From Mycolicibacterium frederiksbergense (GTDB lineage Bacteria; Actinomycetota; Actinomycetes; Mycobacteriales; Mycobacteriaceae), in assembly GCF_012223425.1 (NCBI RefSeq), contig NZ_CP038797.1:63353-127352 (forward strand): a stretch of 64,000 nt of DNA, read 5' to 3'. The notes under the pieces were generated by a model, which searched no databases, was not told where the DNA came from, and was given only the letters and a program-made list of their open reading frames with translations. Below are positions 8,634 through 15,089 of the stretch, in pieces. Both the position numbers and the translations under genes were made by a program. The number at the start of each line of letters is the position of its first letter. Within the stretch, counting starts at the first letter, position 1.

Positions 8634-9811
8634 TCGGCCACCCGCCAGCTGCTGGCATAGGACGCCCAGTTGGCTGCTGCTCGCAGGGCTTCGTCATCGC
8701 GAACCCAGCCGTAGAGGTCAAGGGTGGTCTGCACGTGGGCGTGCCCGAGGCGTCGGGAGACCACCCACTCCGGCGTCCCCGCCAGCAGCAGTGCAGTGGC
8801 ATGGGTGTGGCGGAACCAATGCGGCGTCCACCCGGGTGGCCCGATGCAGCGCCGACGCAGCGTGGCCACCTTCTCCCGGACCGTCGTCTCTCGCAATGCG
8901 GCCAACAACGGTGGTCGGAACACATTCACCAGTAGCGGCGACGTGTCCGTAAGAGCAATGCCGCCTTCGGTTGCCCGGCAGGCGATATCGGTGAGATAGT
9001 CGGCGAACAGCCGCTCGAGGTCGGCCCCGACATAGACCCGTCGCGGTCGCATCATCTTCACCCGCGCCCCGTTGGGATTATCCGAGCGGGGCACGATCTG
9101 CACATACGCGGTGCCGCCGCGGCCAAGCACGAACTCGCCGATCCGCAGACCCAGCGCCTCCCCGAGACGCATCCCGGTCTCGGCCAACAGGGCGAACACG
9201 AACCGATCGCGCAGGTTGCCTCGCCACGATCCGGACTCGGCGTCGAAGACCGCGCAGCCATCCAGGATCGCCTGAATCTGCTCGGGCAGGAGCACGGGCG
9301 GTCTGTCGCGGCGGCGGTCGCGGCGCACGCGCACCAGCGATGACGCGACCGGGGCCGAACGCGCATCCAGATGCGCAAGCAAGCCTCGCGCCGGTCGGTG
9401 CCGCGGTGCTCCACGAAGGAGCCGTCCCGCTACCGCCACCCCGGACACGGCCTGATGCCAACGGTAGAACGAAATCACCGCTGCCAGGCGGACTTCCAAC
9501 GTTGCAGCGGTCGGCGTCGGGCCAGACCCGGTCAGCCGATGTTCAACCGTGCGGCCATTGCGCTGCCAGGACAGGAACGCCGTGAACGCGGGGACACCGA
9601 CATCACGCCAACCGTCGGTCTGTCCGCGTTGCTCCAGGAAGCTCCACCACTGCGCCAACGACGTCGCATAACCACGCACCGTGTTCGGTGACCACAGGTG
9701 CCGGTGAGCTTCGATCCACTCCTCGATCGGACCGACCGTTGCGAAGTCCTCGCCAAGCACAGTCCACGTCCGCTGCCCACCCGCAGGACACACAGCCACC
9801 GGATACGCCAT
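8630..9811 (-). CDS. tnpA: Tn554-like TnpA tyrosine recombinase
   Basis: 393 aa with an N-terminal SAM-like DNA-binding domain (HRHLWSPNTVRGYATSLAQWWSFL, about residues 36-60) and a complete catalytic set: Arg215 (TGMRLGEAL), His331-x-x-Arg334 (HWFRHTHAT), His357 (RRLGHAH) and Tyr367 (TLDLYGW). It is the first gene of the element; about 120 nt separate it from the right end, enough for a promoter and recombinase binding sites. All residues needed for activity are present, so the element may still move. Confidence 0.9.
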   Translation of the reverse strand: MAYPVAVCPAGGQRTWTVLGEDFATVGPIEEWIEAHRHLWSPNTVRGYATSLAQWWSFLEQRGQTDGWRDVGVPAFTAFLSWQRNGRTVEHRLTGSGPTPTAATLEVRLAAVISFYRWHQAVSGVAVAGRLLRGAPRHRPARGLLAHLDARSAPVASSLVRVRRDRRRDRPPVLLPEQIQAILDGCAVFDAESGSWRGNLRDRFVFALLAETGMRLGEALGLRIGEFVLGRGGTAYVQIVPRSDNPNGARVKMMRPRRVYVGADLERLFADYLTDIACRATEGGIALTDTSPLLVNVFRPPLLAALRETTVREKVATLRRRCIGPPGWTPHWFRHTHATALLLAGTPEWVVSRRLGHAHVQTTLDLYGWVRDDEALRAAANWASYASSWRVAE

Positions 9812-10145
9812 CGTTGCCGTTCCTTCACGTTGAAGAACACCCGCCGATAAACCGGCAACAACGATGACTTGCCCCGCATCAACCCCCTTGTCACATACAT
9901 AGATTCGAGCGTGTTGCTACCCGTTGATAACGCTGGGGCCCAACAGCAACGTATGGGGTCGTGCGCCATTCCTGGCTTTCGCTACACGGTCGACGAGGGT
10001 GTCCACCAGGGTGGTGGGGCCGACGGTGAGGGCGTCGAGGTCTGCGCCCGCCATCGTCGAGGGCGTGAAGAGCGGAGATGTCGTGGCCGGCCGTGCTGCG
10101 ACGCGGCCGCCCGTGCCCGGCGGTTCGTGTGGCGGCGGGAGCATG

Positions 10146-10781
10146 TCATGACCTTCGGTAGGTGGACTGCAGTTCCAAGGGTTCACCGGTGCGGGCGGCA
10201 GTGCGGATCTTGTCCAGTGAGGCCTCGGTGATTCCGGTGTCACGGTCGGCGGGGTCGACGTCGAGGCTTCCCAGGATGGCGTACAGCTCGTCGTCGGACA
10301 GGTCGCCGGCCCGGTGCAGGGATATCGCGCCGATGAGCGCTTCGAGCATGACGCGCTCTTCGGGGGCGTACTTGGAGAACTCGGCACCGGCCCAGGACAT
10401 GGGTTCCTCGTTGGCGCGGCTGAGGCGCTGCAGGGCTCCGTCGACGTCCCCACGGAATCGGCGGACGTAGGGCGCGTCTTCCTCGCTGAGGGTGGGGCTG
10501 GCTAGCTCGGCTTCGGCGTCGGCGAGCCAGCGTTCCAGCATGGCGTAGACACCTTTGCGGTCGGCGAATGCCATTGCCCTCCAGAAGGTTCGCCACGCAC
10601 CCATGTAGCGCTTGTCCTTGGGGTGTCGGGGCACCAGGTGCGAGCGGATGACGATGTCGCCGCTGGCCGATTTGGCGACCTTGCCTGCCCATGCCGGGGT
10701 GAGGCGTTCCTCGGGGAACTCGACCGGTGTCGCCGGCGGGAACCATGGCTGTTCCGGCGAGTACACGCGGTTGTCGGTCAT
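10146..10781 (-). CDS. Unknown 211-aa protein, former operon partner of the split ATPase
   Basis: Soluble protein beginning MTDNRVYSPEQPWFPP with basic and acidic helices (RTFWRAMAFADRKGVYAMLERWLADAEAEL). The region FSKYAPEERVMLEALIGAISLHRAGDLSDDELYAILGSLDVDP looks all-helical. No family recognised. The start has a good ribosome binding site (AAGGAG). Its stop lies one base before the ATG of the AAA ATPase pseudogene, suggesting the two proteins worked together. Its upstream region contains a copy of the 24-bp GGGACRTG motif (10848-10871). Confidence 0.8.
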   Translation of the reverse strand: MTDNRVYSPEQPWFPPATPVEFPEERLTPAWAGKVAKSASGDIVIRSHLVPRHPKDKRYMGAWRTFWRAMAFADRKGVYAMLERWLADAEAELASPTLSEEDAPYVRRFRGDVDGALQRLSRANEEPMSWAGAEFSKYAPEERVMLEALIGAISLHRAGDLSDDELYAILGSLDVDPADRDTGITEASLDKIRTAARTGEPLELQSTYRRS

Positions 10782-10847
10782 GTTGAGGACTCCTTGGGTA
10801 TGGGTGGGTGAGATTGCCGCCGGCGGGCGTGCCGACGGCCGAGGCGG

Positions 10848-10871
10848 TGAGCAGGGCGGATGGCATGTCCC
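10848..10871 (-). repeat. 24-bp intergenic GGGACRTG motif, copy a
   Basis: Reads GGGACATGCCAT on the minus strand, four free bases, then CCTGCTCA. It lies about 70 nt upstream of the 211-aa gene, on its coding strand. Confidence 0.7.
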
Positions 10872-10896
10872 CTGCAGGGGTGTCGCTCCTGAGGCG

Positions 10897-11418
10897 TCAC
10901 AGTGATGCTCCCGCGGTGACCTGCATGCCGAGCAGGATCCCCACCAGTAGTGCCAGTGCCATCAATGCGCTGGCTAGCGCGGTGGCAGGCAGCGGCCAGT
11001 TGCGGGGGTTGTGGGGTGAGGGCACGACATCTGACCAGAAGTCCAGTGCCGCGCGCAGAGCGTCGGGGTGGGTAGGGGCGTTCTGCATGGCCGTGTGCAC
11101 CCAGTGCCAGCGCACACCGTAGGCCAGCATGAGCGCGGCGACCTGGGCGCGAATGACGTCGGCCTCGCCGAACCGTCGCGCGTCTGGGGAGCTGCCCGCA
11201 GCGCGGACGGCGGGCTGGATGAGTTCGGCGATGATGGGCCCGGGCAGGCCGACCCGGGCGGCGACCTCGTCTTCGGTGAACTGCTGCATGGAGTGCTTCC
11301 CGTCGGACATGTTGGGACCGGGTACGCGTACCCGGCCGGCTGGCTGTGGGACGAGCCGCTGGGGGCGGCTCACTGTGCGGTCACTGTACTGGGGTGGGGG
11401 CTGACCGTGTGAGGCCAT
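10897..11418 (-). CDS. Membrane-anchored helix-turn-helix (MerR-like) protein
   Basis: 173 aa. After a proline-rich N-terminus, residues around 45-100 (FTEDEVAARVGLPGPIIAELIQPAV...RRFGEADVIRAQVAALMLAYGV) resemble a MerR-type winged-helix DNA-binding domain. The C-terminus is one hydrophobic helix (about residues 145-167, ALASALMALALLVGILLGM), so the protein would sit in the membrane with its DNA-binding part in the cytoplasm. The chosen ATG overlaps the stop of the 69-aa gene (TGATG). Starts at MSDGKH or MQQFTED are possible but lack the coupling. The regulatory role is inferred from the fold only. Confidence 0.62.
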   Translation of the reverse strand: MASHGQPPPQYSDRTVSRPQRLVPQPAGRVRVPGPNMSDGKHSMQQFTEDEVAARVGLPGPIIAELIQPAVRAAGSSPDARRFGEADVIRAQVAALMLAYGVRWHWVHTAMQNAPTHPDALRAALDFWSDVVPSPHNPRNWPLPATALASALMALALLVGILLGMQVTAGASL

Positions 11419-11627
11419 CACGTGATCGTGTCCGCGAGTTTGACCGTTTCCAGCTGGGCGCAGATTGTGTCGATGACGTCCAGGCTCAAGCCGGCCCAAC
11501 GTGCGGATCCGCCGTCGCCGAAATCGACCCACACGGTGCCTGCCGCCTCGGGGGAAACCGCAGACGTGTCCTGGCTGGCGGACTGATCGCTTGGCTGGGG
11601 CGCGGTGGTGTGTGGCGTTGTGCTCAT
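11418..11627 (-). CDS. Small unknown protein under a damage-type promoter (69 aa)
   Basis: Starts MSTTPHTTAPQPSDQSASQ, a disordered polar N-terminus, followed by a short folded part (GTVWVDFGDGGSARWAGLSLDVIDTICAQLETVKL). First gene of the unit driven by the promoter at 11703-11725; it overlaps the membrane-anchored regulator gene by one base. The leader carries the conserved two hairpins, and GAAAGGG in hairpin 2 serves as the ribosome binding site. Function unknown. Confidence 0.72.
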   Translation of the reverse strand: MSTTPHTTAPQPSDQSASQDTSAVSPEAAGTVWVDFGDGGSARWAGLSLDVIDTICAQLETVKLADTIT

Positions 11628-11680
11628 GTGTTGCTGTCCCTTTCGGGTTCGTTGGCTGGGCTCGCAGGCCTAGCCGGATG
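11628..11680 (-). promoter_or_regulatory. Conserved two-hairpin 5' leader, copy 4
   Basis: Hairpin 1 GGC(C)-TGCG-(A)GCC (11659-11670), preceded by CGGCT. Hairpin 2 CCC-GAAA-GGG (11638-11647), a GNRA tetraloop, with the ribosome binding site in the 3' arm. Confidence 0.62.
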
Positions 11681-11702
11681 GTTGGAAACTGTTGCGGTGC
11701 TG

Positions 11703-11725
11703 ACTCTATCGGAGGGCACTGACAT
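11703..11725 (-). promoter_or_regulatory. Damage-type (PafBC-like) promoter 5
   Basis: Minus strand ATGTCAGTG, 8 nt, TAGAGT. It matches TGTCRGTG-N8-TANNNT with A at the R position. It drives the 69-aa gene and the membrane-anchored HTH protein. Confidence 0.66.
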
Positions 11726-11764
11726 CGTTGCAGTGATCGGTGCCCGCGGTACCGGCGCGACGGG

Positions 11765-12583
11765 CTAGTCGCGGATTTCAAGGGAATGCACCGTGGTGAC
11801 GGTGACCGCCTTGGGTTGGCGTCCGTACCAGGTCGAGGTGACTTGAATTTCGATCTGGCGACCTATCACTTCCTTCGTCATTTCGTCGTCTTCGTCGGCG
11901 TGGGCTGCGACCAGCGAGCTGGCATCTGGCTCGCTGACCGCCATGTCCGACCCGTACAGGGGGTGGGACTGGTTGTCCAGGCGCCGGCCGTACTCAGTGG
12001 TGCCGCCTTTGCCCGGGATGCTCGCCGGATGGAAGATGTCGCAGGTGACGTCGAAGGCGATATAGACCGCACCTCCCTCATCGGTGAGCCCTGGGGCGAT
12101 TCCGGATCCGGTTTCGCGCCACTGACTCACCTTTTTGGTGCTCACACCGGCCTTGGTCGCGAACTGCTTGATACCGCCAGCACGGTCGATGGCGGCCTGG
12201 CGGTTGAGTTGCTGCTGGTCGGCACCTCGGGGGGTGGTGTTCTTGTTGGCGTTACGCCTGATGGTGCTGTCGGCGGGTCGTTTACCTGTCAGGCGTTCGA
12301 TGCGTCGTGCGACCTCGGCCGTGGCGCGGCGCGCCGCTTCTGCTCGTTTCTGGGCATCGGTGGCGCTCTGCCACTTCTGGCCGGTGATCTCGCGGAGCTT
12401 GCGATTGACAGCGGCGCGGAAGACCGCGCGAAATCCCCTGGCGCTGGGCGGCAGCGCGGACGCGGGTGTGCCGGTATCCGCCGGGGCGGGGGATGGCCCC
12501 GCGGCCGGCGGTGAAGGATCTGCGGCAGCTCCCGCGGGGGCCGGTGGCGGGCCGGGCGGCGAGCCCTTGCCCATCTTCTTCAT
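11765..12583 (-). CDS. Tpg-like terminal protein candidate (272 aa)
   Basis: A proline/alanine-rich N-terminus (residues 1-50) is followed by a basic helical region (KLREITGQKWQSATDAQKRAEAARR), a clear helix-turn-helix (GGIKQFATKAGVSTKKVSQWRETG) and a beta-rich C-terminus ending VTVTTVHSLEIRD. This domain order, and its place as the second gene of a pair overlapping a Tap-like gene by 4 nt, recall the tap-tpg operons of Streptomyces and Rhodococcus linear replicons. In those, Tpg is bound covalently to the DNA ends and primes end synthesis. Sequence likeness is weak by eye. A plain HTH DNA-binding protein is the alternative. Confidence 0.45.
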   Translation of the reverse strand: MKKMGKGSPPGPPPAPAGAAADPSPPAAGPSPAPADTGTPASALPPSARGFRAVFRAAVNRKLREITGQKWQSATDAQKRAEAARRATAEVARRIERLTGKRPADSTIRRNANKNTTPRGADQQQLNRQAAIDRAGGIKQFATKAGVSTKKVSQWRETGSGIAPGLTDEGGAVYIAFDVTCDIFHPASIPGKGGTTEYGRRLDNQSHPLYGSDMAVSEPDASSLVAAHADEDDEMTKEVIGRQIEIQVTSTWYGRQPKAVTVTTVHSLEIRD

Positions 12584-14433
12584 GCGGCACCTCCGCCCTG
12601 TTCATCGTCCTCAGCGCTGGTCCACTTGACGCGGTACTTGCCGTTGACGGCGGGTTCCTCGTTGAAGATGGACAGGTCTTGGTCTCGATCCACCAGGTAG
12701 ATCCAGGCGTCCAACTCGGCCTGCACCGGGTACAGATTGTGGGTGTCGGCCATCATCCGTGCATAGCGCATGGCCCGCCAGCGAGTGTCTGCGCGGATCG
12801 CTGCGTACCACGCCGGCTGCTGGTGTTGCTTCTGGCTGGGCTGCCACTGGTCACTGGCCATCCGGCCGAGGTAGGTGGTGTAGATCGCCTTGACGAAGTC
12901 CTGGTAGTCCTCACGTTCGGCCTCGCGGGCCTCAATCAGCTTGGCCCGCAGCGCGTCTGCCCAGGTTCGCAGGAGTCGGCCTTGTTGTGACCACACCCAT
13001 GCTTCGTCGATGACCAACTCGGGGATGCTCAGGCCAGCACCGCCCAGCTCCACGGGAGCGGTGAGCTGCTGCACTCCACGGGTGGTGACCCAGAAGGTGG
13101 CGGGTTCGTCCCACTGCATCGAGGCATGTGGGCGGGGCAGCTTCTTGGTCAGTCCGTCAAGGTCGCTGCACGGCGGGGTGGTCAGGCGCCACAGACCGAA
13201 GGGCGGTTTCTGTTCCCCGAAGACTCCGACGTCAATCTTGCTGAGTTCCTTGAGCTTTCCGTAGCCGAGTTCCACCTGCCCCGCTGAAGCTAGGTATGCC
13301 GCACGTTGGTCGACCTCAACGTCGATCTTGTCCTCTTTGGCTCGGTGGGGACGTCGATCCCACTGCGGTTCGACGGCGGGCTCGATGTCGCCTCCGGTTT
13401 CGACGGCCACCTGGGCGGGATAGGGGCATGCTTCGATCGCCTTGGTGTCTTGGCGGCCCCGCTTCCGGACGGCATCCAGCAGTGATGCCCCCAGGGTTGA
13501 CCACCGCGATGACGGCGCAACGCCATCGGCGATATTGGCAAGCCAGGCAATGCGTTCGGCGAGCAGCTTGACCGCGTCGAGTTCATCTTCGGGCAGCTCG
13601 GTCCCGGAGTCCTCGTAGCCGGCCACTCCCATGTCTCCGGGGCGTTTGGACGAGGGGTCTGTGTGCATGAGCGGGATCAGCACCACATACGCCTTGCGGT
13701 CTCCGGCGAACTTGCAGGTGAACCATCCCGCTTTGGCGTTGCTCACTTTGCAGTCGAAGTATTGCTCGACGACGCCGGTGACTGCTGATGATGACGTGAT
13801 CGGACCGTCTGAGTCGTCGACGGCGAACCCGATGGATTCGAGCGCTTCGTAGGTGAGCCAGAGTTGCGGCAGGAATTTGGGGCTTCGCGGCCAATGGGTG
13901 GCCAGGAAATTGCCGAGGGCCTGGCCGCTGGGCATGGATTGACCGGTGATGACCTTGCCCGAGGGGGCGACGACGCCGAGGCTGCTGATGATCACGACGC
14001 GGTCATCGGCGGCCATCGGCACATCGGCCCACAGCCGCGACCGCGGCGTCCATGCGGGCTTGTCTGAGCGAGAGGATGTTTCGGCTGCGACCGCTTCATC
14101 CATCATTTCTCGCGATGCCTTGTTCGTGTCGGTTTCCGCGGCGGGCGCGTCGCTGTTGAGCAGTGCGGCTTCCCAGCCATCGACGGAGGATTCCAGCCAG
14201 CCGCGGGTGTGGCCTGTTTCCCTGTTGGGATCGCCGATCACCATGTCGGGGGCCGGGAAATCCGTTGGCAGGGCGCTGCGGCCGATGCGCGCCAGGACTT
14301 GTTGTCGCGATAGGGCGATCAGCGGTTCTGGTGTGCCTTGCGACTCGATGTACCACTGGAGGATGTCGCTGGTCTCGCCGTCGGCGTCGATGCGGTAGGT
14401 ACGCCCAGCGGTGGTCAGAAGGTAACGCGTCAT
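12580..14433 (-). CDS. Tap-like telomere-associated protein candidate (617 aa)
   Basis: Starts MTRYLLTTAGRTYRID, with AAAGAGGA placed before ATG 14433; an upstream in-frame start lacks this. The C-terminal half contains the pattern I associate with actinobacterial Tap proteins: VDQRAAYLASAGQVELGYG, then PPFGLWRLTTPP, PHASMQW, FWVTTRGVQQL, a YTTYLGRM segment and PAWYAAIRADTRWRAMRYARM, ending in DAWIYLVDRDQ. Tap binds telomere overhangs and recruits the terminal protein. The next gene overlaps by 4 nt and looks like that partner. If correct, the replicon is linear. An unrelated replication or polymerase-like protein remains possible. Confidence 0.5.
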   Translation of the reverse strand: MTRYLLTTAGRTYRIDADGETSDILQWYIESQGTPEPLIALSRQQVLARIGRSALPTDFPAPDMVIGDPNRETGHTRGWLESSVDGWEAALLNSDAPAAETDTNKASREMMDEAVAAETSSRSDKPAWTPRSRLWADVPMAADDRVVIISSLGVVAPSGKVITGQSMPSGQALGNFLATHWPRSPKFLPQLWLTYEALESIGFAVDDSDGPITSSSAVTGVVEQYFDCKVSNAKAGWFTCKFAGDRKAYVVLIPLMHTDPSSKRPGDMGVAGYEDSGTELPEDELDAVKLLAERIAWLANIADGVAPSSRWSTLGASLLDAVRKRGRQDTKAIEACPYPAQVAVETGGDIEPAVEPQWDRRPHRAKEDKIDVEVDQRAAYLASAGQVELGYGKLKELSKIDVGVFGEQKPPFGLWRLTTPPCSDLDGLTKKLPRPHASMQWDEPATFWVTTRGVQQLTAPVELGGAGLSIPELVIDEAWVWSQQGRLLRTWADALRAKLIEAREAEREDYQDFVKAIYTTYLGRMASDQWQPSQKQHQQPAWYAAIRADTRWRAMRYARMMADTHNLYPVQAELDAWIYLVDRDQDLSIFNEEPAVNGKYRVKWTSAEDDEQGGGAA

Positions 14434-14447
14434 CGTCTTGTCCTCTT

Positions 14448-14756
14448 TCACTGCTGCTCTTGGCGAGGTGGGGGAATGTGGATCGACAGAACCTCGGGCA
14501 GTCGGCGCTGTCGCCACCGCAGCCGCAGTGATTCCACGGCGCTGGCGGTGCGGCCAACCCTGAGTGCGGCATCTGGGACTGACAGCGTGAGGTCCAGGGC
14601 GATCTTCGCCTCGTCGACCGTCCAGGGCTTGCGCGTTCTTTGTTGATCAGCTGGCGCGGCCGTCCGGGCGGCACGCCGCTCGACATAGCGACGGCGCTCT
14701 TCGCGGCGGCCTTCAGCGAACCCTCCGAAGTTGCCTTCCCGCGCGGCCGGCGTCAT
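14448..14756 (-). CDS. Small SANT/HTH-like DNA-binding protein (102 aa)
   Basis: MTPAAREGNFGGFAEGRREERRRYVERR... is a basic N-terminus. The core RKPWTVDEAKIALDLTLSVPDAALRVGRTASAVESLRLRWR resembles the Myb/SANT-like helix-turn-helix found in actinobacterial phage and plasmid proteins. It ends 15 nt before the Tap-like gene on the same strand and is probably the first gene of that operon. It is divergent from the giant methylase-helicase gene, so the 330-bp gap up to 15089 holds promoters for both directions. Confidence 0.65.
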   Translation of the reverse strand: MTPAAREGNFGGFAEGRREERRRYVERRAARTAAPADQQRTRKPWTVDEAKIALDLTLSVPDAALRVGRTASAVESLRLRWRQRRLPEVLSIHIPPPRQEQQ

Positions 14757-14983
14757 TGCTCGCGCCCTAGGCGTGTGGCGATGCAGTCTTGGCGCATGAC
14801 CCACACCCTAGCACCCCTCAGGTATTGGTGTCGGTATGCATGAGTGGCGTGTTGCGTTCGGGCTGCTTTTGCTTTGCTCCCGCGACTGGATCCGACGATC
14901 TTGCCTTCACCTGCGCGCCAGTCCCTTTGGACCGGCCCGTACGCACTAGACTCAGGACGCACAGCGGGACGGGCGCACGGCAC

Positions 14984-15006
14984 TTGTCGGACACCCCCGC
15001 TACAGT
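14984..15006 (+). promoter_or_regulatory. Damage-type (PafBC-like) promoter 6, plus strand
   Basis: TTGTCGGAC, 8 nt, TACAGT. The last two bases of the -35 box deviate from TTGTCRGTG, but the spacing and -10 (identical to promoter 1) are exact. It lies 84 nt before the methylase-helicase start and is followed by the conserved leader. Confidence 0.6.
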
Positions 15007-15089
15007 GCACATCGCATGCCGGACGAGACTCCGGCGACGAGAACCGGCTGGCCCTGAGGGGCTGGTCACCGAACCGAAAGGTGCGACTT
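15007..15089 (+). promoter_or_regulatory. Conserved two-hairpin 5' leader, copy 5
   Basis: An extra hairpin GCCGGA/TCCGGC at about 15018-15035, then CGGCT, hairpin 1 GCCC-TGAG-GGGC (15051-15062), GGTCACC, GAACC, and hairpin 2 ACC-GAAA-GGT (15073-15082, GNRA loop) holding the AAAGG ribosome binding site 8 nt before the ATG. Confidence 0.68.

Larger units (their letters stand above)
5976..9935 (-). mobile_element. Tn554-like element (tnpA-tnpB-tnpC, no cargo)
   Basis: A 3,960-bp insertion with three overlapping genes in Tn554 order. Its ends show the short inverted repeat GTTATC (5977-5982) and GATAAC (9927-9932). Removing 5976-9935 rejoins three G residues on the left with four on the right to give an uninterrupted in-frame Walker A codon run. 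This fixes the boundaries almost to the base and shows no target duplication, as expected for tyrosine-recombinase transposition. There are no passenger genes. Confidence 0.85.
5027..10144 (-). pseudogene. AAA ATPase/winged-helix gene split by a Tn554-like element and frameshifted
   Basis: The N-terminal fragment (10144 down to 9936, MLPPPHEPPGTGG...HTLLLGP) and the C-terminal fragment (5975 down to 5027) come from one gene. Joining the flanks of the inserted element restores LLLGPPGVGKTHTL, a perfect Walker A motif, in frame. The C-terminal fragment has ATPase-like sequence (LLVVERLD, FASSPTLF) and a winged-helix end (RTVRELAENLGISSQSASTGLRRL), like AAA ATPases with DNA-binding tails. A second lesion, a one-base frameshift near 5880-5915, separates GVGKTHTLHVALHRAL from the downstream frame (HPENSVAIGTYTDLLHEA). 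The N-terminal ATG follows the stop of the 211-aa gene by one base, so this was once its operon partner. Confidence 0.82.
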
